64,000 bases of DNA from Erodium maritimum (lineage: Eukaryota > Streptophyta > Magnoliopsida > Geraniales > Geraniaceae): NCBI GenBank assembly GCA_963921825.1, contig OY997594.1:67999675-68063674 (forward strand). Reading direction: 5' to 3'. The position numbers and the translations under genes were made by a program. The first letter of the stretch is position 1; each line of letters starts with the position of its first letter. Under the pieces are notes generated by a model. The model ran no database searches. It was not told where the DNA came from and was given only the letters and a program-made list of their open reading frames with translations. Shown in pieces: positions 1 through 9,718 of this stretch.

Positions 1-3000
1 TGAGGGAGGAAGTTATCTTGGTTCCCTCATAAACGGATTCAGTGAAGTAGTTGACGATCTCGACTTGTTTGATGTGCTTATGACAAGTCACCAATACACC
101 TGGTACAGAGGTAAGCGGCATGATAGACGTACTCAGGCTCGCCTGGACCGGGCCTTGATTTCTCGCCAATTTTTTTTACTCCTTCCCCAATCTGGCGTTT
201 TGTAACACGGGCACCACGACCTCTGACCACTGGCCTATATTAATTTCTTTGGAAAATAAAGTGGAAAGACGAGATCCTAAGAAGTTCATATTTCAGTCCC
301 AATAGGTGCATGACCCAGAATGTGGAGTCACCATCCAAGAACACTATAAGCAAGCACCGTCATAGACAATTACCCAGACAATTAAGGATGTGGGCACAAC
401 CCTTCAATCTTGGGGTTATCACCAGTACGGACACACGGTAAAACATATCCGTTGGTGCCAAAGAAGAATTCCTTAATTAAATCATCGCATGGATAGGCCT
501 GGGGTACATCGTGGGGAAGCAATACAAATCCAGTCTGAAAATGCATTGAATCAACAAGAGTAATTTTGGAGACAAAGGACAAAACACCACTGGAATGTGG
601 ATGGAGATCGGAACACGAAATTTTTTCAGGCGGCTGCTTCCTCCGACACCGAGTTAATGAGGTTCTTTCCTCGCAAAATGACCATCTGGTGACATGGGAC
701 ACATGTATGAGAGACTTAATTATCAACTATTTCCACCAGTTGTTTACATCACTTCAGGCTACGACTATACCGATTCCTATCCAGTTCACGGCATCGATTC
801 TCGAGCAGGACCGTGCCCTTCTACTTCGACCAGCTATGGTGACGAAAATCAAACAGGTAGTCTTCCAGATGGGACCGGATATATCCCCAGGGACTGATGG
901 TTTGAACCCTCGGTTTTATCAACATTATTGGCTGGTGGTGGAAACGGAGGTGGTCCGGTTTATTCACCACCCACTCTTTTGATCAAAATATTAATGACAC
1001 ATCTATAGTGCTTATCCCAAAAAAGCTGAACCCAAATGGTCACGGTTCTTAGAACCAGCGCTCTGTGCAATGTAATCTTTCAGATCCTGTCTAAGGTCCT
1101 CGCTAATAGGCTATGTCCCCTCCTTTGGTTCGCCATATCCGAAAATCAAGGGGCTTTTATACCAGGATGTTGTATACAGGACAACGTCATCATCTTTGTT
1201 GAGATCATTCACGCCCTTCGGAGGAAGCGTAACTGTACTGACTGCTATATGGCGCTGAAGCTGGATATGAGCAAAACATATGACATGGTAGAACGGTCTT
1301 ATCTACTGGTGGTCATGCGTAGCCTTGGTTTCTTAAAGTAATGGATCTATCTTATTACTTGTTGTATGAGCACTGTTATGTACTCGATCTCGTCTGGGGA
1401 GAGAGAGACTCCAACCTCACACCTACCCGAGGAATTCAGCAAGGGGACCCTCTATCCCCGTATCTGATCCTATTTTGTATGGAGGGTCTATCCCAATTAT
1501 TGAAGCAGGCGTATGATAGGAATGAGATACAAGGCTTTCGGGTGGCTTGGGGAGCGCCTGAAATATCTCACATGTTCTTTGCGGATGACTGTTATATTTT
1601 TCTCAGGGGAACCGTAACAGACAGCGCATTAAAGACTTCCTGGGGATATTTAGCAGGATTTCGGGTTAGGTATTTAACCTGGAAAAGTCGTCGTTATTCT
1701 TTAGTAATAATACCCCTAATCCGATCTGTCACATGTGCTGCTCCATTCATTCCATTTCGGAAATATCCTCGTCTACCCTGTACTTGGGCGTGCCAACCAT
1801 GATGGGTAGGGATCGGAAGAGTGCTATGGCTTTTCTATGGAATTAGGTCGTGGCCCGTATCAGATCATGGGATGGGAAGCTTCTATTACCGACGGGTCGA
1901 GAGGTAATGATCCTTCAGTACTCACCTCACTCACTGTTTATGTGATGTCCGTTTTAAGATCCTAACTAGTATTATAAATCGAATTCATGTTGCGCTAGCA
2001 CGTTTCTGGTGGGGGGGGGGGGACAAAAGGATCGCTCTCTAGTATGGCTTGATTGGGATAAGTTATGTACCCCTAAAGAGTTAGGAGGTATGAGTTTCCG
2101 GCACCTACGAGATGCCAACACTACACTTCTAGGTAAGCAAGCATGGGGCCTTCTTCACAGACCATGCTCAATGGTGCCGAGGGTACTCAAAGCTCGGTAC
2201 TATCCAAAGACACACTTCATGAAGGCGGTAATCAAACCAAATTCCAGTTTTATCTAGAGTAGTATTTTGTCTACGCGGGATATTTTACGAGGAGGTCTTC
2301 GGGTAATGATTGGTGATGGCCGCAACACACTTATTTTGGAAACACCATGGCTTCCAAGGCCAAAACCGTATGTCACCTCTCCTCCGACACCCTTGATTGG
2401 TTTCTCAGTGGCGGGGCTAATGGTGCTTGATACTCGAATTTGGGACGTTCCGCTCATTCGACAACTATTTACTGAGCCGGGTCAAATAAAGATTCTTCAA
2501 CTTCCTCTATCAAAATATATATCTCGGGATGAATGGTATTGGGAACAGGATCCGAAGGGCTTCTACTCCATCAAATCAGGATATCGTGCTCTTGTAGATA
2601 CCAGGCAAGCCGCCCGCAATTATGGAGCACAAGTCGCCTGGGCGTCTGTCTGGAATATCCATATTAAACCTTGAATCTGAAACTTTCTCTGGCGATGCTT
2701 GTCTGACACCTTACAGGTTGCTACTAATCGGTACAACCGGTTCGTTCAGGTTTCTCAGGGGTTCCCTATGTGTGATACAGACCATGAGTCGGTGCTGCAT
2801 TTGCTTGTCACGTGCAGGTTTGCAAAGGTCTGTTGGGAACAATTTGGGGGTACTCTTCCCGCATAGACATTTGTGTCCTTTCCATACTGGTGGACACAGG
2901 TTGCACAAGGCCAGACAACTGCAATGAAGGCGGAGATCCTGAGTGTTTTATGGGGTATCTGGAAGGCCAAGAATGCGAAGGTCTGGGAAGATACCACCCC

Positions 3001-3605
3001 TTCCACGATTCGGGTCCTACCGGATGTCGTCTCCATGTTGTCGGCCTAGAGAGATGCCACGGCTACACCGGACCCTTCTTAGGTGCATGGGGCTCGCCTA
3101 CCAAACCGGTGGCAACCCCCTGTGACTGGAACGATTGCGGTAATTGTTGATGAGGCAATTTTCCAAGAGTCTGTCCAGGCAGGGTGGGGGGTAATCGCTC
3201 GATCTAACATGGGAGCACCTCTATTAGTGGCTAACGGTGTACTTCAGGGTGAGTGGTCACCTATTATAGTTTTGGCCCTTCGAAATGTTACATCTTTGTG
3301 TACTGGTCCTATAGAAGTCTGGTCTGATGCTCAGATTTTGGTGAATATGATCCTCTCTGGCCCTATCCCGCTGTCTCCAATGGGCACTATCATTCATGAT
3401 ATTCATCATCTCCTTCAAAATGAGAGACTAATTCTCACATTTGTGAAAAGATATGCGAACAAAGCTCCTTATTGGCTTGCCCGAGAAGCACGATCTGTGT
3501 TTGTTCTTCAGTGGTCAGGGGACATGCTACATGATGTACTTGCTTGTATTTTACAAACTGAAGTTTAATAAAAGATTTATCCCTTATTTTCAAAAATAAA
3601 ATAAA
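1..3605 (+). mobile_element. Degenerate LINE (L1-like) retrotransposon, 5' end outside the window
   Basis: A decayed ORF2 read across several frames. The window opens inside the endonuclease domain (roughly 3-205; the reading includes HQYTWYRG and ARLDRALISRQ). Reverse transcriptase follows: KLDMSKTYDMVE near 1258-1293, GIQQGDPLSPYL from 1431, and the catalytic FADD at 1578-1589. A connection region containing LGGMSFRHLRDANTTLLGKQ lies near 2070-2145, then a zinc-binding RVT-like region (about 2500-2900), and a plant-type RNase H domain (3083-3568) with SDAQILV and FVKRYANKAP. Several stops and frameshifts separate these blocks, so it cannot encode an active protein. An A-rich tail-like stretch starts near 3568. 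The 5' UTR and ORF1 are not in the window. Domain order is typical of plant LINEs that carry an RNase H. Confidence 0.9.
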
Positions 3606-4390
3606 ATATATTTTTACAACCATCTAGATAATATTATAAAAATTTCTAAACTAAATTCAGATTATAAAATCATATTAATGTAAATATTAAATTTTATATA
3701 TTAATAATTTTTTGGTATCCTGGTTTTTAAATATTAATAAATAAAAAATATTACTGGGCCGGATATTACCCGGTATCTAACAAATCTGGTATCCTAGATC
3801 TGGATCATCCACTTTTGTAGATGTTCGCAAGTTAGCTCCAATAACTGTGGAACTTTGTAACCTTTTTATTGACCTGATGTCAATGGTTCTTAAAATTCTT
3901 CCACATTCATAGTGACTCGTTGCTTCTCATACCTTTAGCCTCAACCTCGACGTCAATGCTATATTTTTCAGGCTTCTTCCTATTCCTAACGATGTTGTTG
4001 ATGAAGTTGTTGATTCATGCGGTTAAGAGACATTCTTCTTTAGTGACGCTTCATTTGATCCTCGATTTTTTACTTTCTTTGAACTCTACGGGTGATTGTG
4101 GAATTGGGATTACATGGTTGACTAAGACATTTGATACGTTTTTTTATCAACGAAGGCAAATTGAAAGTAAACCTCTTCTGAGAGAGAAAAGTGTTACAAT
4201 CTAGCAATCGATTTGTCGATTGTTGAGAAGTGAACATGTGAAAGGAGATGATTCCATCTGAGTTGGAAAAATCCATCCCCCAATGAACCTAAATGCCTCA
4301 AAGTCCTAATTCATGAACTTTTGGAATGATATCTACCTAAAGTTATGGAAAGCTAGGTACCCAAAAGCATAACAACCCATATATCAAATG
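3606..4390. other. AT-rich stretch with no recognisable gene
   Basis: Non-coding-looking, AT-rich DNA after the LINE tail. The longest open frame (3920-4204, +) begins with leucine-rich low-complexity sequence and matches no family I recognise. No terminal repeats or TSD were found. Confidence 0.4.
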
Positions 4391-4510
4391 AGAACTACCC
4401 TTTTTCCATGAAAGATGCTTCTAGAGAAGAATGCATTGAGCATCTGATCGTGCTTTTGAAATTGTGATAACCAGTTTCCCTTGTGGTAGTGCGGAGCTTT
4501 TGTTGTTGTA

Positions 4511-4640
4511 CCTCAACAGTGGTGAAGATGGGAGGCAAAGTATCGACTAGGGACCTGAGGGACCTCAACAGTGGTGAAGGTGGGAGGCAAAGCATCGACT
4601 AGGGACCCCTCCCTGAGCCAATCCCTGATGCTCAGCCGGT
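4511..4640 (+). repeat. 52-bp tandem duplication belonging to a dispersed repeat
   Basis: A block beginning CCTCAACAGTGGTGAAG, followed by GGGAGGCAAAG and ATCGACTAGGGACC, occurs twice in tandem (starts near 4511 and 4563). The second copy runs on into GGACCCCTCCCTGAGCCA. The same block occurs on the minus strand at about 58260-58360. Origin unknown. Confidence 0.6.
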
Positions 4641-5142
4641 GCATCATTCCTCTCGACGGGGACGTTTCCCCGCCTTTGTCTGGCAGCCCAAATTTCTCCA
4701 ACTATTGGCTTTTTGAGTGCATCACCCGGTCCCTACCGGATCTTCTCGTGTATAAAAGACCACCCAGAGAGGCTTATCGTACATGAATGTTCAGAGTCCT
4801 AGGTGGACGAGCATAGACCCGGATTAGGTATGGGATCCGTGGTTACGCTGGTGTCCATACCTCAAGACATCCCAATCTTAGGTATCAGATCCATGGTCAA
4901 CGGGAAAGAGGTGCCTCTCTGCTCTCCCGATTCCACTGCTAGGGCATCCCCTCCGTGGGCCTCGGATGACAACTACTCCACTTGAGCCAGCGGGGGTTTC
5001 CAACCCAAGCGGGGGCGAGGCCCTTTCGTCGGGTTATGTCGCAACAATCCTTTCCGATACGCCAAGGTATGCAGATAGCGACTCTGGTGCAGCTCCCTGG
5101 CCCTCACCCGTAGAACTTCTTGCGCCCTATCTTCAGGGCAAG
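4641..5142. other. Unassigned sequence with a TATA-like site
   Basis: GC-richer than its surroundings. A good TATA-like string, GTGTATAAAAGACC, lies at about 4748-4761 (+), followed by short open frames without recognisable domains. It could be a fragment of an LTR or another promoter, but I see no ends that define an element. Confidence 0.25.
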
Positions 5143-5263
5143 TGTCACGCCCCAATTCCGGTATTGGCCGGACCCGTGACGTGACTTAGGAATTTAAACT
5201 CTTGTGATTTTAGTTTCTTTCCTATCTATCGAGTTCGGTCAGAACCGGATTTGGGGCGTGACA
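5143..5263. mobile_element. 121-bp miniature palindromic element with LTR-like ends
   Basis: Starts TGTCACGCCCCAATTCCGGT and ends ACCGGATTTGGGGCGTGACA, so the ends are inverted copies of each other. Both ends match the 3' terminus of the large solo LTRs in this window (55669-55715; 12325-12359). It is flanked by GCAAG (5138-5142) and GTAAG (5264-5268), a likely 5-bp TSD with one mismatch, as expected for integrase-mediated insertion. There is no coding capacity. It may be a miniature LTR-related element or a rearranged LTR end. Confidence 0.6.
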
Positions 5264-6060
5264 GTAAGCTTGCCTATCGCATCCCAGAGACCTTACTGAG
5301 ACCAGCGGGGGAGGACGGAAAGAGGCTCAAGGTGCCCAAAGTCCTCCCTTTCCTCTAACACAACCATGGTTAGTAGTGACCATGGAGGAGGACACCACCA
5401 TTCTGTGCAGAGTCCTATGGAAAAGGAAAGATCGGTGTGCCCTAACCTCCACCGTGGTGGCCGAGAATACAATATCTTCTCTAACCACCGCCATACCCAG
5501 GGAAGAGAGGGAGTATGGAGGCACGACCATATGAAATCAAGGCGGGGTTTGTCGAAACCTCGGGGGCTGTAGGTGGTGTGCAACCCTAGAGAGCACGCCG
5601 CCCGAACGAGGATTCACAATATGGTTATGGAAAGATTGTGATGCCAGCGATCTAGAGTTTGATGATGAAAGGACGGGGCCATAGCGTGAGGAGGAAGCTA
5701 CCCAAGGACAGCGCCCGAGCCTTCCCCGGCTCGGCTTCAGTACTGCCGACGAAGAAGCTCCGGGAGCAGACCATGGTAGCACTGGAAGCCATAGCCATTG
5801 GTTCGGCATGCCTCCATCGGTGACTTTTATCCCCAACACCGTATACGGTCTGCGAGGGACAAGATAACATAGGATAGTACCGAAAAGTATTGAGGCGCCA
5901 ATCACAAATGGAGGCGCGGCATTGGGCATGACAAGGACGGGGGCGAAGGGGGGACCCATAGCTTGTAGACGGCTACGGGTAGGAGAGGATCTCAATTACA
6001 GAGAGAGAATGTATTATTGTTTAAATACTTACAGACCGGTACCTTCAATAAGAATTATAT
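5264..6060. other. Unassigned GC-rich stretch
   Basis: About 700 bp of GC-rich sequence with short open frames on both strands (for example 5537-5995, minus) but no domain I recognise, then AT-rich DNA with a TATATATATATAATACC string near 6056-6072 ahead of the Harbinger-like relic. It may be the interior of an old transposon. Confidence 0.3.
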
Positions 6061-6229
6061 ATATATAATACCACACACCCTCATTCTATCATTCACCTCC
6101 TCAAAAAGAAAACTCATATTTTGTACTCTAACTATTCAATTTCTCACTCTCCTATGTGAAAAAAATGTTGATTAAGAAGAAAAACAATAAAACGTCGACC
6201 AACTTCACAACAAATAAATTAGGGCCTTT

Positions 6230-6947
6230 TCCGATTGCTGCTTCAATTTGAGTTTATGCTAGGATCGTTTTTTCTAAAGCCGGATTATCAAGAATAGGTA
6301 CCAGATTCACAACCAAGAAAAAGTTCAAGCCGATCATGTAGACAGTTGTCATCACAACCCGGTAAAGAGTGCACCATCAAATGGACGAAGGAGAAAGATA
6401 AGAGCTTAATCTCATATTGGGTTCATACCTCCAAAAACGCGATCAAAGAGAACTCATAATAGGGACAAATATTTTGGTTGGTCATTGTAAACGAGTACAA
6501 CAAGGGTGAAAGACTCTGGTTCAAGAAGCATGAGCAAATCAAGAATCAGTAGAATAAAATAGCCACTTGAGTAATAAAGCTTAACAATGGTTTCTGAAAT
6601 GGATAACAGAGTTACATCAGTGGGTACAACGATGATCAGAACTACCACATAGCTATGAAGATGTACGTAAATGTTGAAAAACTCAAATACTTTGGCTATC
6701 GGCATTAGTGGGCGTTGCTCCGGTATGAGCCAATTTTTTAGCAAAGGAAAGTACAATGAGGAAAAACGGACGAGATTGGATGAAGTTGGTACATATAGCT
6801 CATCCCATGCACTATCATCAATCGATCATTAAGCTAGTTCTGATTCTTAAATGACATTGGACTACATCCCATATCCCAGTTCCGAAGTGTCCTCCTCACC
6901 CCAACAAATACATCCACAAGGAAAAGGTGGACAAAATGAGAGAGAAG
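6230..6947 (+). pseudogene. Harbinger-type ORF1 (Myb/SANT-like) relic, 5' part
   Basis: Reading one plus-strand frame through stops gives a series matching the trihelix/Myb-like proteins associated with plant PIF/Harbinger transposons: WTKEKDKSLISYWVHTSKNA (from about 6379), then FWLVIVNEYNKGE, a degenerate middle, and YNDDQNYHIAMKMY before a terminal WALLRYEP (about 6710-6733). In the family these positions correspond to W(S/T)xEED..LIxAWLNTSKD, FW.RIxEYFN, SEDDxLxxAHxxY and HAWxLLxxEP. Several in-frame stops show it is dead. The frame runs to a lysine-rich stretch near 6930-6960, where a LINE-derived element is inserted. The C-terminal part resumes at 8516. The call rests on motif order only; an ordinary nuclear gene derived from a transposon is an alternative. 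Confidence 0.6.
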
Positions 6948-6960
6948 AAAGCAAAGAAGG

Positions 6961-8506
6961 GATTCTCAACTTGGTATTTTCTAGAGAGAGAGGCTCTGCT
7001 TTCTCTCTAGAAAACAAACCCTAGCATCTCACTATAGCCTCTCCTTCTCATGTTTCTTCTCCGGCGGTGGCCTCGGTGGTCACGGCTGCCACGGTCACCG
7101 CTGGTCGTTTCTTCTCCCCTTTTCTCTTTTCGCGGCTTCCCTTCTCACATTTTCCCTCGCTTCCCTTTGTCCGTGTCCAGATCTGCCTCACCGTCATCTT
7201 CTCGAGGGGTTTGGTTTGGGCAAGGTGGGTCTCTCTCCTCCTCTGAGCTGTTGGTGGTTCCTACCCAGATCCAGTCGTGGGACAGCTTTCCCGACGGGAT
7301 TGCTGCGGATCTGGGTAACCTCGCCTTTTGTGGGTTGCTATGGTGGCGCGTGGAGTTGCAGGCGTGGCTGAGGGAGGTAGTTCTCACCCAGATTCGGCCG
7401 TTGGACGTTTTCCCTGTAGGGATTGTCGTGGATCTGAGAACTCCTCTCTCAGTTGGTGGTTGTGGCGACGCGTGGAGCTGTTGGTGCGGTGGTTAACTCG
7501 CCCCTGAGCAAGTCTGGTCCCGGTCTCTCTCCTTCAGGCACTCTCCTCTCCGGCCCGTGCCGACTCCATCCTCCTCCTGGTGTGGAAAGTGCTTCTCGCC
7601 TATGTTCGAGATCGTGGGGTCTAGGAAGGACTCGCTTTTGATGCTGGCCTCAGCCCGGACTCGCTTGAGTGGTTTGATAAGGGATATTTCTCTGCTTGAG
7701 GGTGTACTGGATTGGTTGGATTTGTGGACTCCAAATCCTGCTTTTTTGTCTGACTTTCACATACTCGGCAGAAATGTATGGTCCTCCTTCAAGGTGTCTC
7801 GGTGTAGGCCGACGACACCTAGAGGATTGGGTCTGTTGATCGAGAATTAAGTTAGCAGGAGGAGGATTACACTCACCTGAGACGTTTCTTCTCCTTTCCT
7901 TCTTTTATTTTATCTCTTTCCCTTGTTTGCTCTTTCCTTTCTTGTATTATGGCTCCGTTCTTCTCGGCCTAGTTTGGACCGAGCTCGTAGGTTAAAGGTG
8001 CTGGCCGCCAGTGAGACCCTTAGGGTGTTGTTTTGCCCGCCTCTGAAGCCATGTAATAGGTTGGTAGTTCATTTTGGGTTAGGGATTCTATTCTTGCAAG
8101 GTTTTGGGTTGATATCTCTGGGTTTTGCTTTGGGTTGTTGGGCTTCCTTCTTCTTTTTGGTGCTTCATGTTTGGAAAATTCTTGTTATAGACCATTTTTG
8201 TTTGATCTTCATGGGTGGAAAATATGGGTTAGTAAGACCCCCTTTCGAGCTTCAAGTTTGGCTTACTGGATAAAGTCCTTCTTTTCTTACTGTATTGTCT
8301 TCTGTTGCTTCTGTTGGTTCCCCTTGTTTCTCTGTTGGTGGGTAATCCTTGTATCTTTGTTGTTGGTAATCGGCCTTGGTTGCTTGTAAGCCCCTCAGTC
8401 TGTTGAGGGTTCTATTGTGAGGTTCCCTTGGGAATGCTCTTCCTTGTATCACCACTTGATCTCCATTTCAGAGATCTTTTTATTTAAATTTTCTTTGCTG
8501 ATAAAA
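6961..8506 (+). mobile_element. LINE-derived non-autonomous retroelement, 1.55 kb
   Basis: Flanked by a 13-bp near-perfect TSD, AAAGCAAAGAAGG (6948-6960) and AAAGCGAAGAAGG (8507-8519). It begins with a pyrimidine-rich 5' UTR-like region (CTCTCTAGAAAAC, AAACCCTAGC), has a GC-rich body with a short open frame (7050-7496) of no recognisable domain, becomes T-rich, and ends TTTCTTTGCTGATAAAAAAA, the simple A-rich tail typical of plant LINEs. No reverse transcriptase is present, so it was probably mobilised in trans by a LINE or is an internally deleted copy. Confidence 0.7.
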
Positions 8507-8515
8507 AAAGCGAAG

Positions 8516-8758
8516 AAGGCTAGAAAGGACCTCGACCCTCCGGCCGTTTATGAAGAAGCTAGGGCTAAAAGGTTAAATGAAGAGGCGAATATTGCACGAG
8601 TGGCGAAATAGGATAACTTGAACGAAAACCTCTAGGAGTTCAAGAGAGGAGCTCTAGGATGACTTAGACACATCCAACACGACGAAATCTGAATTAAAAG
8701 TTTGGTCAGATAGAAGAACACGAGTAGAAGAGAGAATGGCTAAGTTTCTTAGTGTTTA
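8516..8758 (+). pseudogene. Harbinger-type ORF1 relic, 3' part
   Basis: This continues the relic ending at 6947. Across the insertion the reading passes from a Lys/Glu/Arg stretch (REKKAKK) into KARKDLDPPAVYEEARAKRL, then through two stops and a frameshift to DTSNTTKSELKVWSDRR and MAKFLSV. The DTS-x-(M/T)T pattern near the C-terminus, followed by a charged helix, is characteristic of the C-terminal part of the family. It ends at a TAA near 8758. The inferred order is relic first, LINE-derived insertion second, because removing the insertion joins the two halves. Confidence 0.55.
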
Positions 8759-8760
8759 AT

Positions 8761-9149
8761 GTTCAATGTTATTTTAGACCCAACCATAATTTTCCAAATT
8801 GTTCGTTTTTATTCAATGTGTCATTGTAATGTTTTATTTATTGTGTTCTTGTAGGGGTAAATACCTTTAGGTACTCTTTTGTTCGGTCCACGGAACTTAA
8901 GGTCCCACATGTTTGGAAATGACTATTTTGGTACCCTTATGTTTGGTCCACGTACCTTTTATGCATTTCAGTTTAAAAAACTAACGGAATATTCCATTCC
9001 ATTAGTCATGTAACACCATGTGCAGGTTAATAGAGAGTAAAATGAAAATTTTACACTTACTCATTTAAACCCCATAAATTTACATGGGAAATTACCATTT
9101 CCCTTATTTAATAATCAATAAAATTCTAAAATAATAGTACTAAATAAAT
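8761..9149. other. AT-rich spacer, no gene seen
   Basis: Contains GTACCCTTATGTTTGGTCCA-like duplicated phrases at about 8870-8950 that resemble one arm of a MITE, but the matching inverted arm was not found. It ends in an (AAT)n-rich run around 9120-9180. Confidence 0.35.
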
Positions 9150-9713
9150 AAATTAAGAATAACAATAATAATAATAACACCATTTTCACTTACTCTTTCT
9201 ACTTTCCCATCCGAAGAGAGGTATCGACATCCACTTGTGGGTCCTCCGGGAAGGTGATAATGATTGTGCGGGGCTCCTATTAATGTAGTTGTGGTCTCCT
9301 TACTACACACCCCGATCGTCTTCTTGGGCCTCGTTAGCCAGATCGCATGTCTTTGTGATCTCGAATGTCCCATCTATAGATCTGTGATGCACCCACTGAA
9401 CTATTGGAGTCATCCTCTAAAGACATTCGTCAGCCAAATCACAAGTCTTCTAGACCGCTCCATCGCCTCGAGAAGTGCCAGGAAACCTAGGGAGGGAAAG
9501 GATTCCTCCGACCTCTTAGATTTTCCCCATCGGCCTCGTGAGTGAGGTCGCAACTCATCAACCAGGGGGAAACAGTTGCCCCCACCATCCCCTCTCTATC
9601 CTAAGAAGGTGCTTCGTATGAAATCTCATTGGGTCCTGAAGGGATTCATAACACCAGGCCTCCTCCCGTCCCATTCTCGTGATACGAGGCTGTCAGGATC
9701 TGATCCGATGGTT
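9150..9713 (-). pseudogene. LINE ORF1 relic, 3' part (downstream of the solo LTR)
   Basis: Minus-strand continuation of the relic at 12360-13430. If the solo LTR and one AACCC copy are removed, the minus strand reads CGRV-NH-RIRS-stop, i.e. the C-x4-H-x4-C zinc knuckle of a plant LINE ORF1 (family pattern CGRIGHxxxxC) with the last Cys mutated to a stop. The rest is full of stops and only weakly coding-like. Its outer limit at about 9150 is a guess, set where the sequence turns AT-rich. Confidence 0.5.
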
Positions 9714-9718
9714 AACCC

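Noticed and set aside
6454..6756. Hydrophobic 100-aa minus-strand ORF as a membrane protein
   Set aside because: It is the antisense of the Harbinger-like relic, whose plus-strand reading gives a family motif series.
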